From NCBI GenBank assembly GCA_947495035.1, contig CANLXI010000019.1:62001-126000 (forward strand): 64,000 nt of DNA, given 5' to 3'. Made by a program: the position numbers and the translations under genes. Below the pieces are notes generated by a model. That model saw nothing but the letters and a program-made list of their open reading frames with translations, ran no database searches and was not told where the DNA came from. Within the stretch, counting starts at the first letter, position 1; each line of letters starts with the position of its first letter. Below, piece after piece: positions 8,812 through 17,294 of this stretch. Source of the stretch: an uncultured Granulosicoccus sp. (GTDB lineage: Bacteria; Pseudomonadota; Gammaproteobacteria; Granulosicoccales; Granulosicoccaceae).

Positions 8812-9444
8812 TTAATTACCAAAAAGGTGTAATTGAGCATACTGAATCAGGATGATGGTCTTCGCATCCACGATCTCGCCCGTTGCGATCCAGCTCACGG
8901 CCTGTTCCAGTTCCACCTCCAGCACTTCGATATCTTCGCCCTCTTCCTCCACGCCACCCCCTTTACCGGAGCGCTGCGTGTCGTCATAGGCTGCCGCGAA
9001 GTAGAAAAGTTGCTCGGTCACTGAACCCGGTGTCGCATACGCCCTGAAGAGAAATTCCGGCGGTCCGATCACGAATCCGGTTTCCTGCTCTGTCTCGGCC
9101 TTGACCGTGGCCTCTGCATTGCCGTCCTCGATAATGCCGGCGGGTACCTCGAACAACAGACCGTCACCACCGAGTGTCCAGGCCGGAAAACGAAATTGTC
9201 TTGTCAGTACGATCGTACGTTTGTGGCGGTTGTACAACAGAATGGCGGAACCGTGGCCACGATGGTAGATTTCCCGTTGTTGTCTCTGCCAGCGTCCATC
9301 ATTGCGCTGATAGTCGAATACCACTTGCTCCAGTGTCGCCCACTGCTCTGACAGCACTGAACGCGAATGCACACGTACACGATCAGACGCTGTCCGTATG
9401 CGCGATTCGGTGTCACTGGGTGGTGTCAGCTTCTTCACGTTCAA
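8812..9444 (-). CDS. nudK: GDP-mannose pyrophosphatase NudK (Nudix hydrolase)
   Basis: The protein aligns over its whole length with the GDP-mannose/ADP-sugar hydrolase NudK: VLSEQWATLEQV, RGHGSAILLYNR, the RQFRFP segment, the GIIEDG Nudix-box start, ATPGSVTEQLFYF, GGGVEEEGEDIEVLE and DAKTIILIQYAQL. It would hydrolyse GDP-mannose to mannose-1-phosphate and GMP. The first codon appears to be TTG (9444) or GTG (9438); no ATG fits. The Nudix box reads AETEQETGF where NudK has KEAIEETGY, so the first residue of the usual EE pair is Q. One of the metal-binding glutamates may therefore be missing. Confidence 0.8.
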   Translation of the reverse strand: MNVKKLTPPSDTESRIRTASDRVRVHSRSVLSEQWATLEQVVFDYQRNDGRWQRQQREIYHRGHGSAILLYNRHKRTIVLTRQFRFPAWTLGGDGLLFEVPAGIIEDGNAEATVKAETEQETGFVIGPPEFLFRAYATPGSVTEQLFYFAAAYDDTQRSGKGGGVEEEGEDIEVLEVELEQAVSWIATGEIVDAKTIILIQYAQLHLFGN

Positions 9445-9482
9445 TGCATTATTCGCTAGCGTTTACTCGTCAGCCATTCTGC

Positions 9483-9512
9483 CTGTTACAGGCTGTTACA
9501 GGCTGTTGCGCC
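9483..9512 (+). promoter_or_regulatory. Triple 10-bp direct repeat, candidate CpxR/OmpR-type binding site
   Basis: CTGTTACAGG occurs twice in tandem (9483-9492, 9493-9502) and once degenerate (CTGTTGCGCC, 9503-9512). Read as half-sites this is GTTAC-N5-GTTAC-N5-GTTGC, the one-turn direct-repeat spacing that OmpR-family regulators use; the E. coli CpxR box is GTAAA-N5-GTAAA. It lies 116-145 bases upstream of the CpxP-like gene and just before the divergent nudK. Confidence 0.55.
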
Positions 9513-9627
9513 TGTGAATAATCATGGCAATGGCCCTGGCCGATACTCTTCTTCAAGATCTGCGAAATCCAGACTGGCACACGCGCAGACCTGCAATACC
9601 AACCCTTGAAGAGAGTGTAGAAGACCC

Positions 9628-10074
9628 ATGAACATTATGAAACGAATAATCATCGCAACAGTTACCTTTACAACCCTGAGCGTCACCGCGGTCGCTTTTG
9701 CCGATCGCGATGAAGGCAAGAGGCAGGGGAAAATGGTTGAGCGCATCAGCAGCAAGCTCGAACTCGATGACGCACAGAAACAGGCACTGGAAAACTTTTC
9801 AGCAGAGCTGCAGGAAACCCGTCAATTGATGCGCGGTGATGGCGAAGGCTTGCGCAGTGAATTCAGCGACCTGATCTCGGCCCCTGCTTTCGATCAGGGA
9901 CAGGCGCTGAGCCTGATCAACGACCGTGCTGCTGCTGTTCAGGCCAATGCACCCGAGCTGGTTGCCGCGGCCGCGGTCTTCTTCGACGGTCTGTCAGAGG
10001 AACAGAAGGCACAGGTTCAGGATTTCATGGAAAAGGGTGGACGTCATCGCCGTGGCAAGAACAGGGACCATTGA
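9628..10074 (+). CDS. CpxP/Spy-like periplasmic stress protein
   Basis: A 148-residue exported protein: lysine/arginine start MNIMKR, hydrophobic stretch and cleavage near AFAD. The mature part is helical and charged, with KLELDDAQKQALENF near the start and LSEEQKAQVQDFMEK near the end, two LTxxQ-like repeats typical of Spy/CpxP proteins. It ends in a histidine/arginine tail (GGRHRRGKNRDH) that may bind metal. In enterobacteria such proteins chaperone periplasmic clients and inhibit the CpxA sensor. Here it lies 50 bases upstream of a CpxR-like and CpxA-like pair on the same strand, so a feedback role is a sound inference. Confidence 0.75.
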   Translation: MNIMKRIIIATVTFTTLSVTAVAFADRDEGKRQGKMVERISSKLELDDAQKQALENFSAELQETRQLMRGDGEGLRSEFSDLISAPAFDQGQALSLINDRAAAVQANAPELVAAAAVFFDGLSEEQKAQVQDFMEKGGRHRRGKNRDH

Positions 10075-10123
10075 TCGGCTTTCCACTGGAGCCCTTTCCG
10101 TCAGCTGAGTTAAGCTATTCAGC

Positions 10124-10834
10124 ATGAGCTCTGTACTTCTGATAGATGATGACGGCAAACTGGCCGAGGCGCTGGGTGAATACTGTGTGCGATTCGGTAT
10201 CCGGATCGAACCGGCACTGACACCCGGCGCCGGCCTGGCCAAATTGGCCAGAGAACACTTTGATGCCGTCATACTCGATGTGATGCTGCCGGAAATGGAC
10301 GGCTTCGAAGTCTGCAGGCGCATTCGTCAAACGCATGATCTGCCGATCATCATGCTCACCGCGCGTGGTGATGTCACCGACCGCATAGTCGGGCTGGAGA
10401 TCGGGGCGGACGATTATGTCCCCAAGCCCTTCGATCCCAGAGAGCTGGTCGCCAGACTCCAGGTCAATATCAAACGCCATGAGAAGATTTCAAGCCTGTC
10501 CCCATCCACGGAAGTATCGGATTTGTATTTTGAAGGATTGTCACTTCACCCGCTGCAACGCGAGACAAGGGTCAACGGCCATTCCGTGGAATTGACCACC
10601 AAGGAATTCTCACTGCTACAGCTTCTTGCAGAGTCACCAGGACGAGCCTTCTCGCGAGACGAGATTCTGGCCGAACTCAAGGGCACTGAGAACGAACTGT
10701 TCACGCGTTCGGTGGATATCCTGGTCAGTCGCCTGCGAGCAAAACTCAAACCCCTGCAACCGATCCGGACCCTGCACGGCGCCGGGTACGCCTTTGTGTT
10801 GAACAGAATCGATCCTTCCGAAGAAACGACGTGA
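10124..10834 (+). CDS. cpxR: CpxR-like response regulator (OmpR family)
   Basis: A 236-residue two-domain regulator. The receiver has the acidic pair D8-D9, the phosphorylation site D52 (AVILDVMLPEMDG), T79 and K101 (PKPF). The C-terminal winged helix contains LTTKEFSLLQLLAESPGRAFSRDEIL and ends with the RTLHGAGYAF segment of the OmpR family. It is expected to be phosphorylated by the sensor kinase downstream, whose GTG start overlaps this stop (GTGA). The candidate direct-repeat site at 9483-9512 has the geometry such a regulator would bind. Confidence 0.9.
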   Translation: MSSVLLIDDDGKLAEALGEYCVRFGIRIEPALTPGAGLAKLAREHFDAVILDVMLPEMDGFEVCRRIRQTHDLPIIMLTARGDVTDRIVGLEIGADDYVPKPFDPRELVARLQVNIKRHEKISSLSPSTEVSDLYFEGLSLHPLQRETRVNGHSVELTTKEFSLLQLLAESPGRAFSRDEILAELKGTENELFTRSVDILVSRLRAKLKPLQPIRTLHGAGYAFVLNRIDPSEETT

Positions 10835-12219
10835 TCAGAGCACTTTCATCTTCACTGTCATTGCGGCTTCTCGGTATCTTCGTGGTGACGGCAACACTGG
10901 TCATCGTGATTCTGGTCAGTCTGTTTACCCGAGGCCTGAGTGGACAATGGGTTCGCTCCATCAGACCACACCTGGTTCAGTACGCACAGTACATTCAGGA
11001 AGATCTGGGAATGCCTCCCGATCCAGCGCGTGCAGACACCCTTGCCAGACAACTGCCGGTCGATATTCATGTCTATCGCGATGGCCAGCTGGTACATGCA
11101 ACCACCGACCGCCTGCTTGACCTGGAGAACATCCGCTTCGAACCCGTAGGCAAACGCTGGAAGAAGCGCCTGAACTCCGATGCGACTGGACCCGCCGTAC
11201 CGCCTCAGCCCGACCTTGTACCCTATGCGTCGAGGAACTCGCGTGGAGAACGGCAACGAATCCTGCGCATCACCAATGGCGACTACACGATCTATTTCGA
11301 TCTACGAGAGCCACGTCCTCGGCACGGTCGCTTCTACCGCTTCAATGACGAGCTGTTGCTTGCCCTGCTCCTGCTGGCCATCGTGCTCGGCGCCAGCTAT
11401 CTGCTGATACGTCGCCAGCTTTCCCCGATCAGGCAGATTCAGAAAGGTGTCGGCATCATGAGCGAGGGCAACCTGGGTCACCGTATAGACAGTCGCGGCA
11501 ACAGCGATCTCGACCAGTTGTCGAAGAGCATCGATGACATGGCGAGCAGATTGCAGGACATGCTCGACGCCAAGCGGCAGTTGCTGATCGCCGTCAGCCA
11601 TGAGCTGCGTTCTCCGATCACCCGAGCACGCATCAATACCGAGTTGCTTCCCGATTCAAGACTGCGTGAGCGATTGATGGAGGATCTGTCGGACATGGAG
11701 CGCATGATCCGCGACATCATGGAATCAGAGCAATTGCAAAGCCGGCATTCCGTACTGAATCGTGAACCGCTGGACCTGGAAGCACTGTTCGACGAAGAGC
11801 TGCAACACATTGCACCCGGCTGCATACTTCGGCTGCGATCACGAGATCAGGCGGACTTCCATTTCAGTGGTGACGCTGCACGCCTGCGTATTCTGCTGCG
11901 TAATCTGGTACTCAATGCCCAACAACATGGCAAGAGCGAGGACGGCACGGTGCATCTGACCGTGACGCTGGAGGACAATGGCAAGCAGCTGACTCTGACA
12001 ATCGAGGATCAGGGTCCCGGGATCGGCAAGGAACACCTGAACGAGATTTCAGCGCCGTTCTACAGGCCGGATGCATCGAGAAGTCGAGAGACAGGCGGAT
12101 TCGGGCTCGGGCTGACCCTGGCAAGGCTTATCGCGGAGGCTCACGGCGGATCATTGAGCATCACCAGTGATCCCGAGATCCGGCGTGGCACCCACGTATC
12201 CGTAGAACTGCCTCGATAA
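10831..12219 (+). CDS. cpxA: CpxA-like sensor histidine kinase
   Basis: The 462-residue kinase starts at a GTG overlapping the regulator stop. TM1 covers about residues 11-33, a periplasmic sensor region 34-172 and TM2 174-194. A HAMP linker to about 247 is followed by the H-box with H257 (AVSHELRSPITRAR), the N-box LLRNLVLNAQQHG, the G1 box EDQGPGIG and the G2 box GGFGLGLTLARLIAEAHGG. All catalytic boxes are intact. Gene order (CpxP-like, regulator, kinase) supports a Cpx-type envelope-stress system. Confidence 0.88.
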   Translation: MIRALSSSLSLRLLGIFVVTATLVIVILVSLFTRGLSGQWVRSIRPHLVQYAQYIQEDLGMPPDPARADTLARQLPVDIHVYRDGQLVHATTDRLLDLENIRFEPVGKRWKKRLNSDATGPAVPPQPDLVPYASRNSRGERQRILRITNGDYTIYFDLREPRPRHGRFYRFNDELLLALLLLAIVLGASYLLIRRQLSPIRQIQKGVGIMSEGNLGHRIDSRGNSDLDQLSKSIDDMASRLQDMLDAKRQLLIAVSHELRSPITRARINTELLPDSRLRERLMEDLSDMERMIRDIMESEQLQSRHSVLNREPLDLEALFDEELQHIAPGCILRLRSRDQADFHFSGDAARLRILLRNLVLNAQQHGKSEDGTVHLTVTLEDNGKQLTLTIEDQGPGIGKEHLNEISAPFYRPDASRSRETGGFGLGLTLARLIAEAHGGSLSITSDPEIRRGTHVSVELPR

Positions 12220-12257
12220 GCACAACGAACTACTCGGCGAACCGAACCCTGCCGGTT

Positions 12258-13541
12258 TCAGCGACGTCCCAGTAACAGTCTGCGGCTGGCTTCGAACCAG
12301 GTTCGCAGCAACAGGATGACCGGCCTTGTCAGCAGATCGTACAATCGAGCGATTCCCAGCCACACGCCCAGCGCCAGACCTTGTCGGCGTCGTTCGGCGA
12401 TCGGCTTGAGCGAACTCGCGGCGCTCATCCTGCCCCCCGTCAGCAGGGTGGCCAGAGGCGCGTAGACATGCAGTGTCAGGTTCACGATCAGCACCGCAAT
12501 GGCCATGGAAAGCAATGGCGCTGCCAGAAACCAGACGACAAACACGGTTGACTCTCTGCCACCCAGAGAAGGAGACCAGAGTGCATGGAAAACCATCGTC
12601 AGCATCAGGTAGTGACTGCAGAATGCGGCAAACAGGTAGGGTGTGAAGCGCTCTGTCCATGCCTGCAGTCGCCCCCCCAGCAGCATGGGGATCAGGGTCC
12701 AGATGGCCAGCGAACCGAACAGACGGCCGATCGGATACAGCACGACTTCATCGAATTCCATGTCACGCGCAGCAAACAGCTCAACCATATTGCGGGCAGC
12801 ACCACTGTTGACCAGCAGGATCGCCATGGTTGCAACCACGGATAAACCCAGGAACAATGGCCAGAACCGATCCAGCGAATTCAGCGAGACCTTGCGAACC
12901 GCCAGATAGATTCCGATGCAGAACGCGAACAATACCAGTGGTCTGAGAATCACGACAGTGGATTGATCGTGCTCGAACAGGTAAAGCAGCCCGAGCAGAG
13001 GCAAGACAAGCCAGGCCATGCGTTGCACTGCCGGCAACAATAGCGGTGACAACAGCACACAGACGAACAGGTCTCGCAGAAAGCCAAGATGCATGGTCGC
13101 CCCATCCGGCATGGCAGTCAGAAACAGGATGAAATTGAGATGGTCCAACAGGGTCTGTGCATCGTCCAGAAAGGTCGGTCTGAACCGTGATGCTGCCAGG
13201 TAGATCAGGTAAGTGGCAATTGCCCAGATGATCATCGGCACGATGATGGAGACGAACCGCCGACGATACAGCAACCAGACAGAGCTGCCCGGCTTGAGCA
13301 ATGTGGTGGCCGCGAGATAACCGGATACCACGCTGAGCAATGCGGCACTGGCCCTGCCCGGCCCTTCCACCAGGAACCCTTCCAGAAAAAAGGCAAATCC
13401 GCCATCGCCCAGGGTGTAGTGCACGGCACTGCTCAGACCATCGGGCACGTGAACGAATATCATGAACAACACGCACAGCATGCGTGCCATGGCTATCCGC
13501 TGTCGCGTTTCTTGCACAATTTGTGGAACCGACTCCGACAT
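12258..13541 (-). CDS. Acyltransferase-3/OpgC-like integral membrane protein
   Basis: From the ATG at 13541 (MSESVPQIV) the product is 427 residues with about ten hydrophobic segments. The N-terminal part RQRIAMARMLCVLFMIFVHV carries the helix with the histidine expected of acyltransferase-3 (O-acyltransferase) proteins. A PG-rich loop and repeated YRRRFVSIIVPMIIWAI-like segments follow. Such enzymes move acyl groups onto sugars or glycans at the inner membrane; the substrate is not evident. It is convergent with the cpxA-like gene (38 bases). The upstream gap to 13829 contains only a long-spaced dyad (13624-13631 with 13659-13666) of doubtful value. Confidence 0.65.
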   Translation of the reverse strand: MSESVPQIVQETRQRIAMARMLCVLFMIFVHVPDGLSSAVHYTLGDGGFAFFLEGFLVEGPGRASAALLSVVSGYLAATTLLKPGSSVWLLYRRRFVSIIVPMIIWAIATYLIYLAASRFRPTFLDDAQTLLDHLNFILFLTAMPDGATMHLGFLRDLFVCVLLSPLLLPAVQRMAWLVLPLLGLLYLFEHDQSTVVILRPLVLFAFCIGIYLAVRKVSLNSLDRFWPLFLGLSVVATMAILLVNSGAARNMVELFAARDMEFDEVVLYPIGRLFGSLAIWTLIPMLLGGRLQAWTERFTPYLFAAFCSHYLMLTMVFHALWSPSLGGRESTVFVVWFLAAPLLSMAIAVLIVNLTLHVYAPLATLLTGGRMSAASSLKPIAERRRQGLALGVWLGIARLYDLLTRPVILLLRTWFEASRRLLLGRR

Positions 13542-13829
13542 GCCGCGGTCATGAATGGATTGAAATATGATGCGGTGATGATAGAAGACGACTGCGTACA
13601 ACGTATGGATATTTGATGACAAAGTGATGCAGGGAACTGACAAATTCGACAGGGTTGTTGCATCACGGATGTGTTTCATCGCCATTGAGGCGACTTGGGA
13701 ACGACAGCTATGACTCTTTCCAATCAATAACTTGTGGCCGCTCAGTCACTGACTGGCAGACCGGCTTGATCCCGTTACCCTGCGGTGTGCAACGGCAGGA
13801 AGAGATTCGGCAACGAAACGGTAACAAGC

Positions 13830-14768
13830 TCAGCTCTCGACGCGCGCCGCGATCTGTCTCACACTTTCAGCCCTGGCTTGACGTGAAGCCCCCCACAGCG
13901 GAACCAGCTCTACCGCCAGCATCGCGACAAATATCAGAGCGCAACCAGCCAGCCCGATCAGGCCTACTCGCTCACCCAGCCACCAGAAGGCAAACAGCGC
14001 CGCAAAAGGGGCTTCGGAGGACAGAAAGATGGCGGCTTGCGGCGCGCTGGTATAGCGCTGCCCGATCACCTGCAGGGTAAAGGCAAAGCCGCTCGCAAAG
14101 ATGCCGGCATACAAAATCTGGGGCCCTGCGGCCACGATCGATGACCAGCTGATGGGTTCCACCAGAAGCGCAACCACCAGTGCAAGGCCACCGGTGACCG
14201 CAAACTGCATGGCCGACAAGGCCAGTGGTCTGCCTGACTGTCCAACGAATCGGGCAATCATCACGACCTGCAAGGCCCAGCAGACAGCGCTGCCAAGCGT
14301 CAGTACATCGCCGATGACCAATGCCCCGATGTTTCCGCCCGACAGCAGATAGATGCCGATCAAGGACAGAATGGCGGCCACCCAGGTAATCCGGTGAGGA
14401 AATTCACGGAACAGCAGAACCCCGAGGATCGGCGTCAATACCACATACAAACCAGTCAGGAAACCCGAGTTGGTGACACTGGTACTCAGCAAGCCAACCT
14501 GCTGCGTTGCCATGCCGGCAAACAGGCTGATACCGATCAGGCCGAAGCCAAGCATTTCGCTCATCGACAGTGGAGCTGCCCCGGACTGTCTCTGCCTGCG
14601 TGCCTCAAGTTGTACAAATGGCAGTACGACCAGTGTCGCAACCACAAATCGCAGCGCTATGAACAGAAAGGGACCAATGCTGTCCATGGCCGTCGCCTGC
14701 GCAACAAAACCCATGCCCCAGGTAGCACCTGCGAGTAATAGAACCAGATTGGCTTGCCAGCGTTTCAT
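13830..14768 (-). CDS. EamA/DMT-superfamily exporter
   Basis: A 312-residue protein with ten predicted membrane helices in two EamA repeats: LLAGATWGMGFVAQAT at the start, and in the second half GDVLTLGSAVCWALQVVMIAR. The FLSSEAPFAALFAFWWLGE segment precedes the last helices, as is usual for DMT exporters of metabolites. The ATG at 14768 (MKRWQ) is preferred because longer starts (14786, 14801) give a charged non-membrane extension and run into the divergent gene at 14795. The substrate cannot be predicted. Confidence 0.75.
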   Translation of the reverse strand: MKRWQANLVLLLAGATWGMGFVAQATAMDSIGPFLFIALRFVVATLVVLPFVQLEARRQRQSGAAPLSMSEMLGFGLIGISLFAGMATQQVGLLSTSVTNSGFLTGLYVVLTPILGVLLFREFPHRITWVAAILSLIGIYLLSGGNIGALVIGDVLTLGSAVCWALQVVMIARFVGQSGRPLALSAMQFAVTGGLALVVALLVEPISWSSIVAAGPQILYAGIFASGFAFTLQVIGQRYTSAPQAAIFLSSEAPFAALFAFWWLGERVGLIGLAGCALIFVAMLAVELVPLWGASRQARAESVRQIAARVES

Positions 14769-14794
14769 GGGCGAGGAGCGTATCATCAAAACCC

Positions 14795-15991
14795 ATGTCA
14801 TTCAGCTCCCGCAACCCACCCGGTCATCGCCAGCGATTGACTCGTACCCGCAACTCGGCAAAACGTGGTGCAAGGCCCGCCAGGCATCTCCGTCTCTGGG
14901 AGGCGATCAGGCTGACACGTGATGAATTATCCGACTGGCAGCAACGCACGGCATTGGTAGACGGCCTGTTCAGGCAACACATTCTGCCTCGCGAAACGCA
15001 GTTGACAGGCACCTGCTGCCAGTTGACCGATCGACTGATCGACACCTATGCCGAGCATTGGCTCGGAAGCGCGGAACAGGCACTGCTGAACCTGTGGATT
15101 GCAGACAATCTGCAATCCCTGGCCAACCACCCCTTCGCTGCCGAAGGCCAGACGGACGCCCTGACGCGTCGATGGCGGCAACTGCTGACAGAAGAATCTG
15201 CCCCTGAGCAACAGGAAAGCAGAGGCAGAAACAGCTTGCTCGATGAGCTGTTTGACGACGAACTGGACGAGGATGACGAAGTCTTCGACTTTGGCTGGCA
15301 CGGCAGCAGTGACCGCTCGACCAGACTCGCGGACGATGGCGATACCGACAATGGCGATTCCGCTACCACCTCCACTGAGGATATCGCCGAAGAACCCGCA
15401 ACAGACAACGCCCCCGGCAAGGCGCAAGACAGCGCCGCTGGCAACGAAGCTGACAGCGCCACCATTCGGCGACTGGAACAGCGCCTGTCGGTCGATCGAC
15501 TGTTCCGCCAGCTGGCTCGGGCCCTGCACCCGGATCGCGAGCAGGACGAAGTTCTCAAGTTGCAGAAGCACGAACTGATGAGCGAGTGTCTGCGTGCCCG
15601 CAAGAACCGGGACATCAATGCACTGTTGACGCTTTACTGCGAACATGTCGGCGATCTGCCTGATGATCTTTCCGGCAACGAACATGAGGAACTGCTGCAA
15701 GCGCTGGAACAGCAATTGCGCCAGTTGCAGAATGAACTTCGCCAGATGCGCTTCGGTAATCCACTGCAGGCACAGATCATCGATCGATACAGTGCCTCCA
15801 GTGACGACTCCACCCGCTCCCGGATTCTGCAACACGCAGAGTCTCTGGACCGGGAAATTGCCCGTTTGCAGAGTCGACTGCAGCAGGTGGGTTCCCGAGA
15901 CGGCTTGCTGGCCGAGCTCGCGGAAAGACGTGAGATCGAGCAGAATCGCATGATCATAGACAATCTGACGGGTTACTCTGCCGGTCGCTGA
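14795..15991 (+). CDS. J-domain-like protein with acidic linker
   Basis: The 398-residue cytoplasmic protein has a basic N-terminus, a helical domain to about residue 140, a strongly acidic low-complexity linker (about 150-225) and then RLFRQLARALHPDRE near residue 240-255. That motif contains HPD in the helix context of a J domain and would stimulate a DnaK ATPase. The helices after HPD (KHELMSECLRARKNRDINALLTLY) fit the same fold. The C-terminal 120 residues are coiled-coil (ALEQQLRQLQNELRQMRF). No close family name is recognised. It is divergent from the EamA gene, with almost no gap. Confidence 0.6.
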   Translation: MSFSSRNPPGHRQRLTRTRNSAKRGARPARHLRLWEAIRLTRDELSDWQQRTALVDGLFRQHILPRETQLTGTCCQLTDRLIDTYAEHWLGSAEQALLNLWIADNLQSLANHPFAAEGQTDALTRRWRQLLTEESAPEQQESRGRNSLLDELFDDELDEDDEVFDFGWHGSSDRSTRLADDGDTDNGDSATTSTEDIAEEPATDNAPGKAQDSAAGNEADSATIRRLEQRLSVDRLFRQLARALHPDREQDEVLKLQKHELMSECLRARKNRDINALLTLYCEHVGDLPDDLSGNEHEELLQALEQQLRQLQNELRQMRFGNPLQAQIIDRYSASSDDSTRSRILQHAESLDREIARLQSRLQQVGSRDGLLAELAERREIEQNRMIIDNLTGYSAGR

Positions 15992-16190
15992 CCCGCTCGT
16001 TCTCGACAGGGCAAGTAGGCAATCAGTGCAGAATCCTTGCCGTAACGTGATCGGCCACGCATTCCGGATTCGACATACCGGCACTTGTCACGATCAGCCC
16101 TGCAGAAATGCACCGATATGCCGCTTGCTGCCTAACGTTGGCACTTGCCTGCGCGGATGGAACCATCACGTACATAGAGGTAATCGGTAC

Positions 16191-17249
16191 ATGACAAGTT
16201 TGGGCATGCGTCACTATTGTGGAAGCGGACTGATTGTCATACTGCTTCTGAGCGCCATGCCCGGCATGCTGCACGCACGTAGTCTCAAAGTCTATACCTT
16301 GCCGGACTATCTGGCCCCGGAGCTGGTCAGTGAGTTCGAACAGCTTCACGACACGACCATCGAATTCAGCTATTTCGACTCCGATGAGGCGCGTGACCAG
16401 GAACTGGCGATTACCAACGGCAGTGGTCATGACGTGCTGTTGGTCAACCGCTTGCAGATACCGAAGTATGTCCGTCGAGCCTGGCTCCACCCGTTGAGCA
16501 CCGAAGACATCCCCAACATGCGTCACATCGACCAGCGCTGGTCGGACACACTCGGAGACGTCAGCCATTATGCAGTTGCCAGTCTCTGGGGCATTCTGGG
16601 AATCGGCTATCGTCAGGATCAGATACCGGAAGGCCTCGGTAGCTGGAAAGAGCTGCTGCAACCTCGTGATGCTCTGCGCAACAGAATCTCCATGCCGGCA
16701 TACACTCGTGAGCTGATCGCCATCGCCATGAAGAAAAACGACTTGTCGGTCAACACCAGCGATGAGGCCATGATTGTCGAAGCAGGCAGACAGCTGCTCG
16801 AGCAGAAGCCCTTTGTACGCTATTACGGGTACCCACTACTGGATGAGAATTCGGACCTTGTCACCGGCAAGGTATGGGCCGGAGCCTTCTACAACGGTGA
16901 CGTACTGAGCCTGCAGCGCTTCAACAACAACATCCGCTTCGTGTTCCCCGAAGAGGGCGGCATCATCTGGTCCGGCTATCTGGCCGTTGCCCAGTCATCG
17001 AACAACAAATCGCTGGCCTTTGCATTCATCGATTTTCTCAACGAACCCACCGTCGCTGCACGACAGGCCGAATTTTCCAGTCTGGCCACACCCAACAAGG
17101 CTGCCAGAGCACACTTGCCAAAGGCTTATCTGGAGCATCCGGACATCCACCCTGCCGGAGACATGATCGAACGATCCGAGTTCCTGGAGTCGCTGCCACC
17201 GCGATCCCAGAAGCAGATCAACATAATCGGCACTCAACTGATTCACTGA
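16191..17249 (+). CDS. Periplasmic solute-binding protein (PotD/AfuA-like)
   Basis: 352 residues from the ATG at 16191, with AGAGG upstream. The signal peptide ends near MLHA-RSL. The mature protein begins LKVYTLPDYLAPELVSEFEQ, then FDSDEARDQELAITNGSGHDVLLV, the usual fold of spermidine/putrescine or iron-binding proteins. SLWGILGIGYRQDQIPEG and the late WAGAFYNGDVLSL and EEGGIIWSGYLAV segments match group-1 polyamine-type binding proteins. There are no permease or ATPase genes beside it. The next gene, 45 bases on, is a membrane GGDEF/EAL enzyme, so the protein may act as a periplasmic sensor subunit. Confidence 0.7.
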   Translation: MTSLGMRHYCGSGLIVILLLSAMPGMLHARSLKVYTLPDYLAPELVSEFEQLHDTTIEFSYFDSDEARDQELAITNGSGHDVLLVNRLQIPKYVRRAWLHPLSTEDIPNMRHIDQRWSDTLGDVSHYAVASLWGILGIGYRQDQIPEGLGSWKELLQPRDALRNRISMPAYTRELIAIAMKKNDLSVNTSDEAMIVEAGRQLLEQKPFVRYYGYPLLDENSDLVTGKVWAGAFYNGDVLSLQRFNNNIRFVFPEEGGIIWSGYLAVAQSSNNKSLAFAFIDFLNEPTVAARQAEFSSLATPNKAARAHLPKAYLEHPDIHPAGDMIERSEFLESLPPRSQKQINIIGTQLIH

Positions 17250-17294
17250 GCCATGTTGACTTCTTCCTGCATAGACCCGAAAGAGCGTTGAGTC

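Noticed and set aside
13624..13666. GTGATGCA and TGCATCAC inverted pair upstream of the acyltransferase.
   Set aside because: The 27-base spacer makes it less specific, and no matching site was seen elsewhere in the window.
14927..16084. Minus-strand open frame of 385 codons.
   Set aside because: It is antisense to the J-domain-like gene and shows no protein family pattern.
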